DNA from: Owenia fusiformis
Lineage: Eukaryota > Annelida > Polychaeta > Sabellida > Oweniidae
DNA length: 29,615 nucleotides
Reading direction: 5' to 3'
Assembly (NCBI GenBank): GCA_903813345.2
Contig: CAIIXF020000001.1
Coordinates: 56,222,270 to 56,251,884, forward strand
Shown here: positions 10,346 to 20,718 of the stretch, piece by piece
Position numbering within the stretch: the stretch's first letter is position 1
Layout: every line of letters starts with the position of its first letter
Notes under the pieces: model-generated
Told to the model about the DNA's origin: nothing
Database searches by the model: none
What the model saw: the letters and a program-made list of their open reading frames with translations, nothing else
Translations under genes and position numbers: made by a program

Positions 10346-10598
10346 TATTGAAACATTTATACAAAATGGGCGATGATGTCATAAGTCAGTGTAGCATTGT
10401 TCTGATTTGGTGTCTATTTGTCCCACGTTGCTATTTCAACAACTGTAATGTTGCTCAATCTATCTTAGGGTTCATTTTGATTTTAGGAAGTAGTCAACAA
10501 CTTTGACTTGTGACGGTACAACCGAGCACTGGTTTTTGTTTTAATTTCTTCAAAGTCAATCTTTGCCATAATAGTCTTTAATTGTATACTATACTTAC
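10346..10598. other. Probable intron sequence downstream of the 10.6-kb exon
   Basis: This lies between the transposon and the minus-strand exon. The exon frame runs on for 35 codons past the splice donor to a stop near 10483, but its codons there are AT-rich. I therefore read this as intron rather than coding. Confidence 0.4.
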
Positions 10599-10752
10599 TG
10601 TCGACACCCCAGTATTTTCTATGGTAGTGGACCCCGAAGTATTTCTTGGTTTGCTCCAGAAACTTCATCCTGAGTTCCCACATCTTCTCGGTGTCGCCAG
10701 CCTGGGGTTTCCGCCCCAACTCTCGCATACGCTTCACTTCCCGCACCTCGCT
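10599..10752 (-). CDS. Internal coding exon of an unidentified, highly charged protein
   Basis: This is the best-supported coding segment of the window. On the minus strand it follows the acceptor TTGATTGTAG and ends at the consensus donor GTAAGTATAG (intron from 10598). It holds 51 codons plus one base, entering in phase 0 and leaving in phase 1. About 38 of 51 codons end in G or C (hand count), against about 35% GC in the surroundings, and that contrast is the main evidence. The peptide starts SEVREVKRMRELGRKPQAGD, continues with a WELRMKFLEQTKKYFGVHYH segment and ends RKYWGVD. It is basic and likely helical, with no signal peptide or membrane segment. I do not recognise the family. An in-frame stop precedes the acceptor. 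The frame reads through the donor to a stop at 10483, so a terminal exon with 86 codons is the alternative. The partner exons were not found with certainty. The exon at 14980-15043 is on the same strand, but its phase (1) does not join directly. Confidence 0.72.
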
Positions 10753-11801
10753 CTACAATCAAACAATAGAACCTCATGACATCATCTAATTATTCCATAT
10801 TGCCACAGATTTTTTTTTTATTATTATTTGCCACAGATGTAATTTTTCACCTTTGGGATAGGATGAAAGGCCATTTCCAAGAAGAAATATTTATTTTGGA
10901 AAAATTCGATCCCACATTGACCCATATTTTCTCACAAATATGAAGTGATATAGACAGAGACAGAAATGATCAGATCCGACATGCAAGGTTTATACTTTGG
11001 AGTTCAGGACTACCGTAGCTTCACTTCTTCCATTTGGGAAAGGGAAAACCTCACATGTAGTACAGGGCTGCTTTTAAACCTTAAGTGCATTTTTATATCT
11101 AGTACACTAATGATTGTACAATAAAATAAAAATAAATACTGATCTCCTTATGTTTTTATAATCTGGCTCAAGCTTTATAACAATCTTATCTGGGTTAAAA
11201 AGTATTACATTCCCATTTACCCATGGATCATATTAAGTAATTATAGTAGAACCCCAAATCATGTCCAACATCAAAATGTTTAAAAATTGTAAAATATCTC
11301 AGTTTAAATGGTATGATTCCACAATCAGAGCTATAATTAGTTTTCTTAGCCTACTTCGCCCAGTTAGTCATAAAATAATTTAAGATAAAGACTGATATAT
11401 TTCCTTTAAGTTATGATGACAAATACATAGCAACAATTACACATTTTAGAGTGCTCCACACAAATGCGGATGAATATAGCTGATCAAAAAATCTATAATA
11501 ACAATGTGAAAAGTAAAGCACGAATTAATATTTCATACAATGGGATTGGAAAAAGTTCTGCCAGCTAAACAACAAAAGAATTTCAGTTGGAAGTATAGAT
11601 TTCCAATGAATCCCCTATACCTACATTATATACTGAATGTATAAAACACAAAGGATAACGTGTTTGTGTAGATTAGAATTGGGTCTAATTAATTAGGCAT
11701 GAGAAAGACACGAAAATGTCCTCACCAAAATTATACAGAAAAAACTTTATGGTTTAAGTTGTGCCTCCTCTACTTAAATTTGCCTCTTCTATTTTCCCGA
11801 G
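10753..11801. other. AT-rich stretch, probable intron
   Basis: The stretch contains a T-rich tract (10810-10830) but no further exon that I can support on either strand. It is probably intron upstream of the minus-strand exon at 10599-10752. Confidence 0.45.
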
Positions 11802-11869
11802 GACCAATGTCAGATTCCCGACCCTTTCCGCATGGGGGTCTCTAACAATCCTTTGAATGGTGCATTAAG
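11802..11869 (+). CDS. Candidate exon, weakly resembling the start of an F5/8 type C domain
   Basis: A long pyrimidine-rich tract ending TTTTCCCGAG precedes this 68-nt segment. The donor GTGAGCAAAG follows it. Frame 1 is open (22 codons plus two bases, leaving in phase 2) and reads DQCQIPDPFRMGVSNNPLNG followed by AL. The segment is about 50% GC in AT-rich surroundings. The pattern Cys-x-x-Pro ... Met-Gly-Val-Ser-Asn ... Leu resembles the N-terminal strand of discoidin (F5/8 type C) domains, which usually begins Cys ... Leu-Gly-Met ... and continues to Ala-Ser. That is a tentative match over about 20 residues. I could not find the following exon with the conserved Trp residues, so the identification may be wrong. 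It would also lie on the strand opposite the exon at 10599-10752. Confidence 0.28.
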
Positions 11870-12347
11870 GTGAGCAAAGTGGAATTTAGAGTGCTAACAA
11901 TAAGCAAGCTTATTCATCCACCATGACCACCTTAACTTTAATTTTGTTTATTTCATTTGCTAAGTTTAACATTTACAAGACATGATTATTTTTATGATCA
12001 CCATGACGATAAATACAACAACTACCAAAAAGCATCTGATTTACTATAACACTATTTATTGTACATTAAAAGTAAAAGGAAATTAATTTTGTCTGACATG
12101 GCACAATAATTGTGATGGTTGTGATCATCTCAATGGGATGATTGAGATTTTCAGTTATTGGGATTTCATTTCCAAATTGTTCCATCAAATTGAATATAAA
12201 TAAAAAGAGCTGTAAAATATCAAAATTATGCTTTACTTTATAAAATACCCTCATGTATATTTTTTAATTACTTGATTTAAAACACTAGAATGAAGTTGCT
12301 TCTGATCTGATCGTCCCTGGTTCAATAAAGAGGATGTGCCATACTTA
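11870..12347. other. AT-rich stretch, nothing recognised
   Basis: I see no exon, RNA gene or repeat I can support. The 62-codon minus frame at 12066-12254 has AT-rich third positions and is within chance. Confidence 0.5.
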
Positions 12348-12610
12348 TATACAGGGTGATCCAAGTATCAATATACAGGGTAATATGCATACTCACGTAC
12401 TGGTCATGCATGTATTCATATTTATATGCATACTCCTATACATGGTGATCTGATACAGGGTGATATGCATAATATACAGGGTGATATTCATACTCGTATA
12501 CATGGTGATCCATGAAGTATAATATACAGGGTGATATGCATACTCAAATACATGGTACATACTCATATGCATGGTGATCCATGTATTAATATACTGGGTG
12601 GTCTATATAC
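12348..12610 (+). repeat. Irregular tandem repeat of ATACAGGGTGAT-type units
   Basis: Words ATACAGGGTGAT, ATACATGGTGATCC and ATGCATACTC alternate at least eight times with irregular spacing of about 20-60 bp. In places they form a unit of about 36 bp (ATACAGGGTGATATGCATAC followed by TCGTATACATGGTGATCC). The word TACAGGGTG is also the start of the transposon end at 9699. No coding frame runs through. Confidence 0.75.
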
Positions 12611-13172
12611 TACATTCCATGAGACAAAAGACAATCTTGAAGGAATGTTGAAAAATGTCAATAACTACTTCAATCCTTAAAACTTATACTGCATAAGAAT
12701 ACAATCAAAGAACTGCACAATTACATAGTAATTCAATTCAGGTATTGAAGTCTAAAAAACTTAACTGTATTGTTAAAATTATACCATGTCTCCATCACAA
12801 TATTTATAAAGGAAATAATTCTATCTATTCATAATGAATGGCTACAATAGAAAAGGTCATTGCCTGAGGAGCAGATAATCAGTCAATTCTAAATGTTATA
12901 TAAAGAAGTTATAAGAAGACCTCCAGACCCCAGGCAAGTATATATTATACTGACATCGAATACTATGAAAATTTTTGAACCAATTATAAGAGGATCTGTT
13001 TATCTACTCCTCCACTTCTTCATGTTCTTAGTATGTGTTCATATATTTCTATAGTAGTTGACATTTCTGGGGGCATCTGACAATTCTCAGAAAATGTTGT
13101 TTTTACGTATCAGGTATACAGTGCAATTCCTAGTTCCAACCCACCTACAATGTACTACTAAATTTTATTTTT
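12611..13172. other. AT-rich stretch, nothing recognised
   Basis: No exon with paired signals, no RNA gene and no clear repeat was found in this interval. Confidence 0.5.
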
Positions 13173-13353
13173 CTCTGATTTAACCTTGTTACGCGAAATT
13201 CACCTGTCTGAATTGACGTTGATGTTTTAAATGTCTGTATACAGTGGGAGGCGAACAATTATTTTGTCAGTCATGTTACTGGGTTCCAGTAGTCTGATGC
13301 CAGTCCGAGGCAAAGCCTTAAATTAAATGTATGAAGGATGGGTTAAATCAGAG
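13173..13353. mobile_element. Possible 181-bp MITE with 13-bp inverted ends
   Basis: CTCTGATTTAACC (13173-13185) and its exact inverse GGTTAAATCAGAG (13341-13353) bound a segment that is more GC-rich than its flanks. On the right the word AATCAGAG is repeated again just outside the arm. The interior includes CCAGTCCGAGGCAAAGCCTT. No target duplication is certain, so this could be a chance inverted repeat. An apparent minus-strand open frame in the interior stops after about 29 codons. Confidence 0.4.
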
Positions 13354-14979
13354 TAAATCAGAGTAATTTTTGGGGGTTTTGCTTTAGTGTGCATAAATTC
13401 AAAATGACCTCATAGAAGCCCGGTACCGTGTGAGACAATAATAATAATATTTATCTTTACCGCCTCTCTTCTCTCGACAGTTGAAGTCTTGAGGGAACTG
13501 CTAATGTAACTATACTCACTAACAAACATTCTACTTGATATGTGTTCAAAAAGTTTGTTTTGTAAATTATTCTGAGGGAAATTAAAAGTGAAACTAAGGA
13601 TGCTCTTGTAGGAGACACACATGTAAATTGTAAATCTGATTAGTGTGGTGCTATTCAATAGAGTGATTTTGAAATAATGGTTGTTTTAAACAAGCAATAA
13701 AGAGGAGAGATGATGATTTGAGGATGATATTTAGAAAAATACCAGTTTTATGATATTGTTTGCCCATAGCATTTCTTGTCATATACCCACTTTCTGAAAA
13801 GTCTAGGAGGGTTAATTTATCTTATGAAAATACTATTGATTATAAAAGATAGTTGTCAGAATGTAAAATATTGGAGCCAATCTTTTCAAAACTTATGCAG
13901 CCTATGTCCCTTTTAATTATTGAAAAAAGAATTGAGATATCTGCAGATCAAATATTTAGGTTATTGAACATTTAAATGCAGAAATGGCCATATTCAATAG
14001 AATCAAAACGGAGACATCTACTTGATTTTGTGCTAGATAACCTTCAAATTTAAAGAATCATCCTGATTAGAATGCCAGAACTGTTGTACATATGTCTTAT
14101 TTAGAAAATAAGTATCACATAAAAAATAGTGTAACAATTAATCTGTGTTCCTTTTATTATCTAAAACATTATCTGGCAGTTGTTTCTAAAGTCGCTCTAT
14201 AATTTCAGAGAGTAGACAATTTTGCATCTTAAATATTCAATGACTTCACATTCATATCCGAACACAGTGACAAGTTTATTGATTTGCTTTCAACATTTCA
14301 AACTCTGGGTCATTTGTTGCCATTGTCAAACTTATTGTTTTTAGAAAGCCAACTTAACACAAATGAGGATGGCTCATTAACTTCGATTGCCCCAAAACAT
14401 TTGGAAAATAATAGATAAAGTAAAACCTCTGGATTTAAATGTTCTTAGGTTTTAAGAACCATATGTACACTTGTAAGATCTTGCATTTTCAAAGATATAT
14501 TTTTGAATATAATTGTGAACATGGTGGTTATCAGATTTTTTATTGATTTATTTCTTTTAATTATTTCTTCTTTAATCATTTACTGTAAAATAAAATTTCA
14601 CATCCTCATGAAACATTTTCAGTTTCCTTTCAAAGTTTTGATGCAACAGTGTCACTAACCCAATCAAAAAAAAAACGTCAGCTTACAACAACTCAATATC
14701 ATGCAGAGATGTTAAAAAAAGGAAATATGAATGCGTCAAAAAATCTGATAGTACGTCATTCGAAACAGGCCTTAATGTAACATGAATTGCGTTTTCTTGT
14801 TATTTTACACCCCCATTCAGACTCCACATACCTCATTTTTTGTTAAATCGCATGATAATAGAGCGACAGGTGTGCCCAATAACATATTCAATACAGCAGT
14901 TGAATAATTAAAACCTTTTTCTATTTTTATGAACAAAACAATTAGTGCCATTCTGAAAGAGCATATTCTCACTGCATAC
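13354..14979. other. AT-rich stretch with unconvincing exon-like segments
   Basis: Two minus-strand segments, 13520-13571 and 14832-14952, have good-looking splice sites and open frames that could be joined in phase. Their third codon positions are as AT-rich as the background, so I do not call them. Nothing else is recognised here. Confidence 0.4.
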
Positions 14980-15043
14980 CTAGTTTTTCGCTCCCTTTGT
15001 ATTCTTTGCCACGCGGCTCGAACTGATTTAATTTCTCAATCAT
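14980..15043 (-). CDS. Candidate first coding exon of an unidentified protein
   Basis: On the minus strand an ATG at 15043 (in-frame stop two codons upstream) opens 21 codons plus one base. The donor GTATGCAGTG follows. The peptide is MIEKLNQFEPRGKEYKGSEK followed by L, hydrophilic and rich in Lys and Glu, in the same style as the exon at 10599-10752. It includes several CpGs in a CpG-poor setting, and about 9 of 20 codons after the ATG end in G or C. Leaving in phase 1, it cannot join the 10752 exon directly, so at least one exon between would be needed. Read without splicing, the frame stops after 24 codons. Evidence is modest and no family is recognised. Confidence 0.3.
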
Positions 15044-15217
15044 GACTTATAATAATGAATTAATTCAAACCATATAAACTTAAATAGAACTGGCATTTAT
15101 TAATTTATACCAATTGCAATGGCATTCAATATCCAGGGACTCAATTTTGATTTAACACAATCACTGTTCATGTACTATATACAGAATGTATTCCCAAAAA
15201 TGAGTGTTTCATACTTA
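15044..15217. other. AT-rich flank of the large fold-back element
   Basis: Nothing is recognised here. The last three bases, TTA at 15215-15217, are repeated at 16645-16647 on the far side of the element. Confidence 0.5.
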
Positions 15218-15222
15218 TGGTA

Positions 15223-15552
15223 CGTTCACACCAACGGCGCTTTGATGGCGCTTTAAAGCGGCTTGTAAAGCGGCACCAAAGCGTAACAAAGCTTAATTAA
15301 AGCGTCAGGGTCGTAATAGGTCGTAGAAAAGCTCGGGAGTAAAGCGGGATATTCGGCAAGAGCGCTAAAAAATTTAAACTGTTTAAGCGTTCGCACCAAC
15401 GGCGCTTTGATGGCGCTTTAAAGCGGATTGTAAAGCGGCACCAAAGCGTAACAAAGCTTGATTAATGCGTCGGGATCGTAATAGGTCGTAGAAAAGTTCG
15501 GAGTAAAGCGGGATATTCGGCAAGAGCGCCAAAAAATGTTAAACTGTTTAAA
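15223..15552 (+). repeat. 165-bp tandem duplication in the left arm of the fold-back element
   Basis: CGTTCACACCAACGGCGCTT at 15223 recurs as CGTTCGCACCAACGGCGCTT at 15388. The following bases match up to GCAAGAGCGC-AAAAAAT. The period is 165 bp and the two copies differ by only a few bases. The right arm has a single copy, so the duplication happened after the arms were formed. Frames of 60-75 codons over the arms are by-products. Confidence 0.85.
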
Positions 15553-15891
15553 AATTTTGGGCGCTCTGTTACGAATTGATTGAAGCGCCGAGAGCGTATC
15601 AAAGCTTAACAAACCGTAACAAAGCTCAACAAAGCTTGACTCAAAGCGTAGGAAAGCTTAACACAGCTTGGTTCAAAGCGGGGACCCCAGTCTATTCACG
15701 GTCTGTTACCACTTGACACGCTTCGTTAAGATGTCTCAAGATTTGCTACGATCTGGCATGAAGATCTGACACGAGGTCAGACGCTTTCATCAATATCTGA
15801 CACTCTTTGTTACACTTTCCTGAGGGACTCTCAAGCTTTCCAACGAATTGAGACGCTTTAATCAAGGATTGAAACGCTTTGCTAGGCTTTG

Positions 15892-16005
15892 TTACGCTTG
15901 AAAGTTTTCACACGCTATATCACGCCGTGCGACAAACGTCATGTCTTCTTCAGATAGGTCATGCTCTGGTCCATCTGGAATTTCTGGATTTCGTTGTTCT
16001 GCCAT
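15892..16005 (-). CDS. Small acidic ORF in the core of the fold-back element
   Basis: The non-repetitive centre of the element holds a minus-strand frame with an upstream stop, an ATG at 16005 and a stop at 15892. It has 37 codons, beginning MAEQRNPEIPDGPEHDLSEE and continuing DMTFVARRDIACENFQA. The N-terminal half is acidic and Pro-rich. It differs from the surrounding word repeats, so it is probably captured or ancestral sequence. It could be the first exon of a transposon accessory protein or a captured host exon. I do not recognise it and third positions are not GC-biased, so coding status is unproven. Confidence 0.25.
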   Translation of the reverse strand: MAEQRNPEIPDGPEHDLSEEDMTFVARRDIACENFQA

Positions 16006-16644
16006 CGTGTTCTCGAGTCAAAGATGCAATGGTTTTATGGATCTACTGCATCTTTATATAGTCATTGGATCAAAAGTGGCATGGAATCGGCGATCTCGAC
16101 ATTTTCCAATGCGTGACAGAGCTTAACAGAGCGTAACAATGCACAACAGAGTTTTGCAATCGTATCAGAGCCTGATTTAAAGCGTCATAATCGCATCAAA
16201 GCGTAATAAGGCTTATCAAAGCTTTTCAAAGCGTGATTTCAAGGGTAACAAAGCCTGATCAAAGCGGGATCAAAGCATGGGGAACCTTTTAGAGCTATGT
16301 TAAGCTTTCCTACGCTTTGGATCAAGTTTTTCTGAGCTTTGTTACGGTTTGTTAAGCTTTGATACGCTCTCGGCGCTTAATCGATTCGTAACAGAGCGCC
16401 CAAAATTTTTGAAGAGTTTAAAATTTTTTGGCGCTCTTGCCGAATATCCCGTTTTACTCTGAGCTTTTCTACGACCTATTACGACCCCGACGCTTTAATC
16501 AAACTTTGTTACGCTTTGGTGCCGCTTTACAAGCCGCTTTAAAGCGCCATCAAAGCGCCGTTGGTATGAAGAAAAATGACAAAAATGACGGCGCTTTGCT
16601 CGCCGATTTAAAGCGTGGCATTCGCCGTTGGTGTGAACGTACCT

Positions 16645-19600
16645 TTACTGGATGAATAGTGTACTTTCTGGCCATTTTAACCATTGTGATCAAAATCTGA
16701 GTAAAACTGATAATTGGGAATGCAAGAACACATCAATCTTTTGGTGTTAGGGGTTTGGATAACAATGTCAAAAGGGTTGAAAGGTTTGAGAAGTTGAAGC
16801 AAACTGACGGCAAGTTCTGTAGAATATCATAATTTGTGAAATGTTGTCTCTAATGTTCTAAGTAAGCCCTCATTGGAATGTTCATAAAGAACTTTAAATC
16901 CTTATCAAAAGGATGCAACTGTTCCAATATCAGATGAAAACCTATAGAGGGTTGTTCATAGTTTTGCTGTTTGAAAGAACAGTTTTATATAAAAAATATG
17001 TTTCAGTCTAACACATCTTTCATAGTGTTGTTAAAAAAATTCATAGGGTTGATGAAAACCAAAAAACTAAAATAGTTTAGTAATCAAATTTCAAATGTGG
17101 TCAAATATGTAAAAATTACCCATGTGTTTCTGACACTTGCAGATGAAAAATTTGACATCAATTTTTGACATATTGAAATGGAGAGATTGAATTGAAAATT
17201 TTCTGAAATATAGAGAATAGAGTCAAGGTACATATCCATTTACATTATCAGTTTTTCTTTCGTTTCAGGCTTTGAAAATAAGAGTTCAAACAGACATGGG
17301 GTTTAACATGTAAACCTATGAGGAAAAAGACTAGTCCTTAACTTCTTTTGAGGAGTATATATACAGTATACTGTGGTTATATGAAGTAAAAAGACCAGTA
17401 TTGAAGAATTGAATCAATAAAAATGCCAATTGTATGTAGCTTATTAGAGAAGTCATCATATAAACTATTGAAAGAAATTGAAAAATAATTATGAACTTAA
17501 AACCATGGGCTTTCAAGAGACGGTTTGAAAAGCTTATTTCAAACTCCTATTTAAGAACCTCATATTTGAAAAGGTTGTTTATCAAGTTTTTTATTTGCCA
17601 TATATAGTCTTACTCCTACATAAAACCGTGTGTCTATAATCATTTTAAACCCTTAGTGACACAGGTCGCAACCTTGCCTGATTTATGCAAACTTATGAAT
17701 AAATTATTGCAAAAATATGCCTGAAAGCGTATTGAACATCCCATATGTGCATATCATAGGCGCAATATTTCAGATTCCGAAACGAGTGATGAAATATTGA
17801 ATATATTGAATGAAACCTTCTTTTCATTAAATTATTTTCCTGACACAAAATCATTAAAATTGATTGTATCTGTTTAAAAAAGACTATATATTTATGCCAA
17901 TCAAAATCCAGGTCCCAGGCGAGGCTGCGTTTTATCAATGGATGATTCAAAGTGAGCTCATCTGAAATAGTTAATGAAAATGTACTATGCAAATATCGAA
18001 ATTGATTATGTTAAATATTGTCCTGTGATGTCTGATCGCAACCGGATCGAATTATAGAACTTTGATGTCTCGAATATTTATAGCAGTAGGGCTTAGTATT
18101 TAATCACAGCTAACGGAGCGATAAACTCTCCTGCCTCTACCAAGTTTCTACACGGATATCCAACATTTATAAAACGTGACATTTACTCCAATTGCTCCTT
18201 CAGTCCAGGTGCAATAAAGTTACAAAGCTGTGAAACAAATATTGAATGTTAAATTATGTTTAATCTGTTTAATAAAGGCATTTGCGAGATATCCAGCAGA
18301 TATACATACTTGGAGATTTTGTTTATTTCTCTTTATTGACACATTGGGTGGATGTGTATTGAAAGCTGAAATATTGAGCAGTATAGTAAACATGTAGGAA
18401 TCTGAAATAAAGCAAGTTGAACATGTTTATACCACTATTGAATGATGAATGAAATAGCCCAAATCCCAAGCTGAATAAAGACATGTACATATTGTGAACC
18501 CAGTCATATTCTGGATCTAATCACAAAGACTCACTTTTTTCATTTCAAGTAAAAAGAACCCAGTAAAGATTTCATTCATGTTACAACTTCAACAACTTAA
18601 TAATTTATAAATGAACTCACAATAGGCAAAAAAATGAATGAATAAAATCCCCCAAACAGGTTTAAGTTGGAGGGATAGACTGTTCTCGTTGTCTCAAACT
18701 TTAACAATTTGATGAGACTGCCGGCCTGCTTTATTACTTAGAAAATGCAACTGAAATTTATGAATACTTATGAGACGAGACCTTGTCCTCATAATAATGG
18801 CCTGAGCTCAGAGCTATTTGCATCACTGAATGGGTCAACAAAGCAGAAGAACTGTGTTATCATACAAAACCTATCACTTCCTAGAAAATCTAGATGACAT
18901 CATAGAGATCAATATGTGACCGAGGTTGCTCTTATGAAATAACTCGACAATATAGAGGAGTTTCTATATAGCTTTGAAATTTAATTCTAATTTTTTCATG
19001 AAATTTCAAGAAATTTGCATATTAAACCTCTTATGGCTTACTTTTCTTTCTTTTTAATAGCATATATGACTTCAAATAACATTTTGCTATGCCTTTTTCA
19101 ATGTTTCTAAAAAGTGTGCCTAAATCTACATTGATGTAATGTTAAAATTCTTTAAAACTTTGCTTTAGTTGTTCAGCAAGGAAAATGTTCATGATTAATC
19201 AAAATATGTACATTAACAGGGTTATCTCATAGACATTTGAGTTTAAGACATATTCAACCAATGCTTTTTGATGAATTATGAATTTAAGTGACTATTGCAA
19301 GTTTTTAACATTGGAATCTAGCCTATGGCAGTCTGGCCCAACCAAATTAGATAAAAGTGGTGACATCTATTTATTCAGCTTTATTCAGCTATACGATAGC
19401 AACTCCCTTATTGAAGACCTTGATGAACAAAAATAGAAGATTGGGAGGGGGTCATTCATGGAAAATTTGCAGTAAAGAATTGAGCATATATTTACAGAAT
19501 GAAGTACAAATATGAGATTCACAATTGAAATGTTACACACGTCACTGTATCTGTGACAGCAGGGGAAAGTACAATTCACATTTCTTTGCATCCTTGATGA

Positions 19601-20718
19601 GGTAAACATGTTCACATGTTATAATATGGCACAGCTGACAAACTGACGGAAACAGACGTGTCCAGTCAATCAGTACATATACTTTATCTATAAGAACAGA
19701 AATATAAAGGGCAATGTAATCATATACCAATCTCTCTCAAAATCGTTGGAAATTCCTGACATTTTTTGCATGAGATGTTTCTTTTAAATTTTTGATGTTG
19801 CAAAGCTTCTTTTTCAATTGAATTCATGATCCCAATACCATCAAGTAAATTCAAGGGTAGGAACATTTGAAACAAGCCACAAAGTGATAAATATCACATC
19901 CGAATCTAGCAAAACACCCAGCATGTCCTAAAACTAATGGGGCTAGACTTACACACAAAGTAGCAGCTTTGAAAATTTGAATTGAATCCCTCAAATATAG
20001 ACTCATGGTCAATATTTTTCATGATTTTAGTTGGCTCTACCAATCCCTTATTGACTCTGCAGTAATTCTCAATTATCGGGAATTTGACAGTCTTAATATT
20101 CTGAATGAAAATCAATGGAAAGCAGCAACAATTCAATGGGGATGATGATTATAATTGACATTTCTACAAGATGAAGTCATCTCCAATATGTTTTTGAAGA
20201 TAAAAGAAATATGATCAGCTTTCAAAAAATCAATTGTACAATATAGCAAAACCAAGCAACTGCAGTAATGTAGTGCTTATATCACCATTCATTTGGATAT
20301 ATGTTCTTATACAAGTTTTTGTTTTCAGCATTTTACATTCAGGAGACTTTATTCTATTAGTTGACTCCTCTAATGAACAAAATTTGGAGTGCGTCAAGTA
20401 TTTCAAATCCTCATGGATGATAACCCCATGCTCAACACATTATCGCATAAATTACCTTTAATGAAAAAAATTCTGTATTCTATATCTACTAAGCAAATGT
20501 TGGGTGATTGTTAAGAGTTTTAAATTTTGTTCTATTATGTAGATAGGCACAAATTCACGAAAAAAGACTTGGTTATTCGCAGAACATTTTAACTTAGATC
20601 TGGTTATCCGTGTTTACATGTATGTATATCTATTAATGCATTTCGATGTATGAAAGCAGAAAGGCAGGTAACATGGTATGGTATGGTATGTATATCAGTC
20701 GCTCGTTAGCCGAATCAG
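16645..20718. other. AT-rich stretch of about 4 kb, no supported gene
   Basis: The longest frame (17693-17992 minus, 99 codons) has AT-rich third positions and is within chance. Two isolated acceptor-like tracts, TTTTTCTTTCGTTTCAG before 17271 and TTTCTTTCTTTTTAATAG before 19062, are followed by early stops in all or most frames. A perfect 12-bp palindrome ACAGTATACTGT lies at 17363-17374. The segment could be intron or intergenic. Confidence 0.45.

Larger units (their letters stand above)
15218..16644. mobile_element. Large CpG-rich fold-back DNA element with compound termini
   Basis: Both ends read GGTACGTTCACACCAACGGC inward. The element is flanked by TTA at 15215-15217 and 16645-16647. 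A TTA duplication fits the PIF/Harbinger group (three-base TWA targets), but the outermost bases do not match perfectly, so the class is tentative. The inner arms, roughly 15388-15690 and 16290-16565, pair over about 280 bp. Much of the sequence is a degenerate series of words such as AAAGCGTAAC, AAAGCTTAAC and their inverses. CpG density is far above the flanks. No transposase is visible, so it would need one in trans. Confidence 0.85.

Noticed and set aside
13215-13320. Minus-strand segment ALPRTGIRLLEPSNMTDKII as an exon
   Set aside because: It stops after about 29 codons before the usable donor and lies inside a 13-bp inverted-repeat pair, so a small transposon explains it better.
13520-13571. 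Minus-strand exon-like segment (NNLQNKLFEHISSRMFV) with excellent acceptor and donor
   Set aside because: Only about 3 of 17 codons end in G or C, no better than background, and a 52-nt open frame is easily due to chance. It would join in phase with 14832-14952, which has the same weakness.
14832-14952. Minus-strand frame of 40 codons starting MALIVLFIKIEKGFNYSTAV, with acceptor and GTATGT donor
   Set aside because: Third positions are about 23% G/C. It lies only 27 nt from the end of the 14980 candidate exon, so both cannot be used together. I judged it a chance frame.
15418-16655. Frames of 60-75 codons inside the fold-back element
   Set aside because: They arise from the AAAGCGTAAC word repeats in the arms and have no homology I can see. 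Only the core frame at 15892-16005 was kept.
17693-17992. 99-codon minus-strand frame
   Set aside because: Third codon positions are as AT-rich as the background and there is no splice or domain support. A few such frames are expected by chance.
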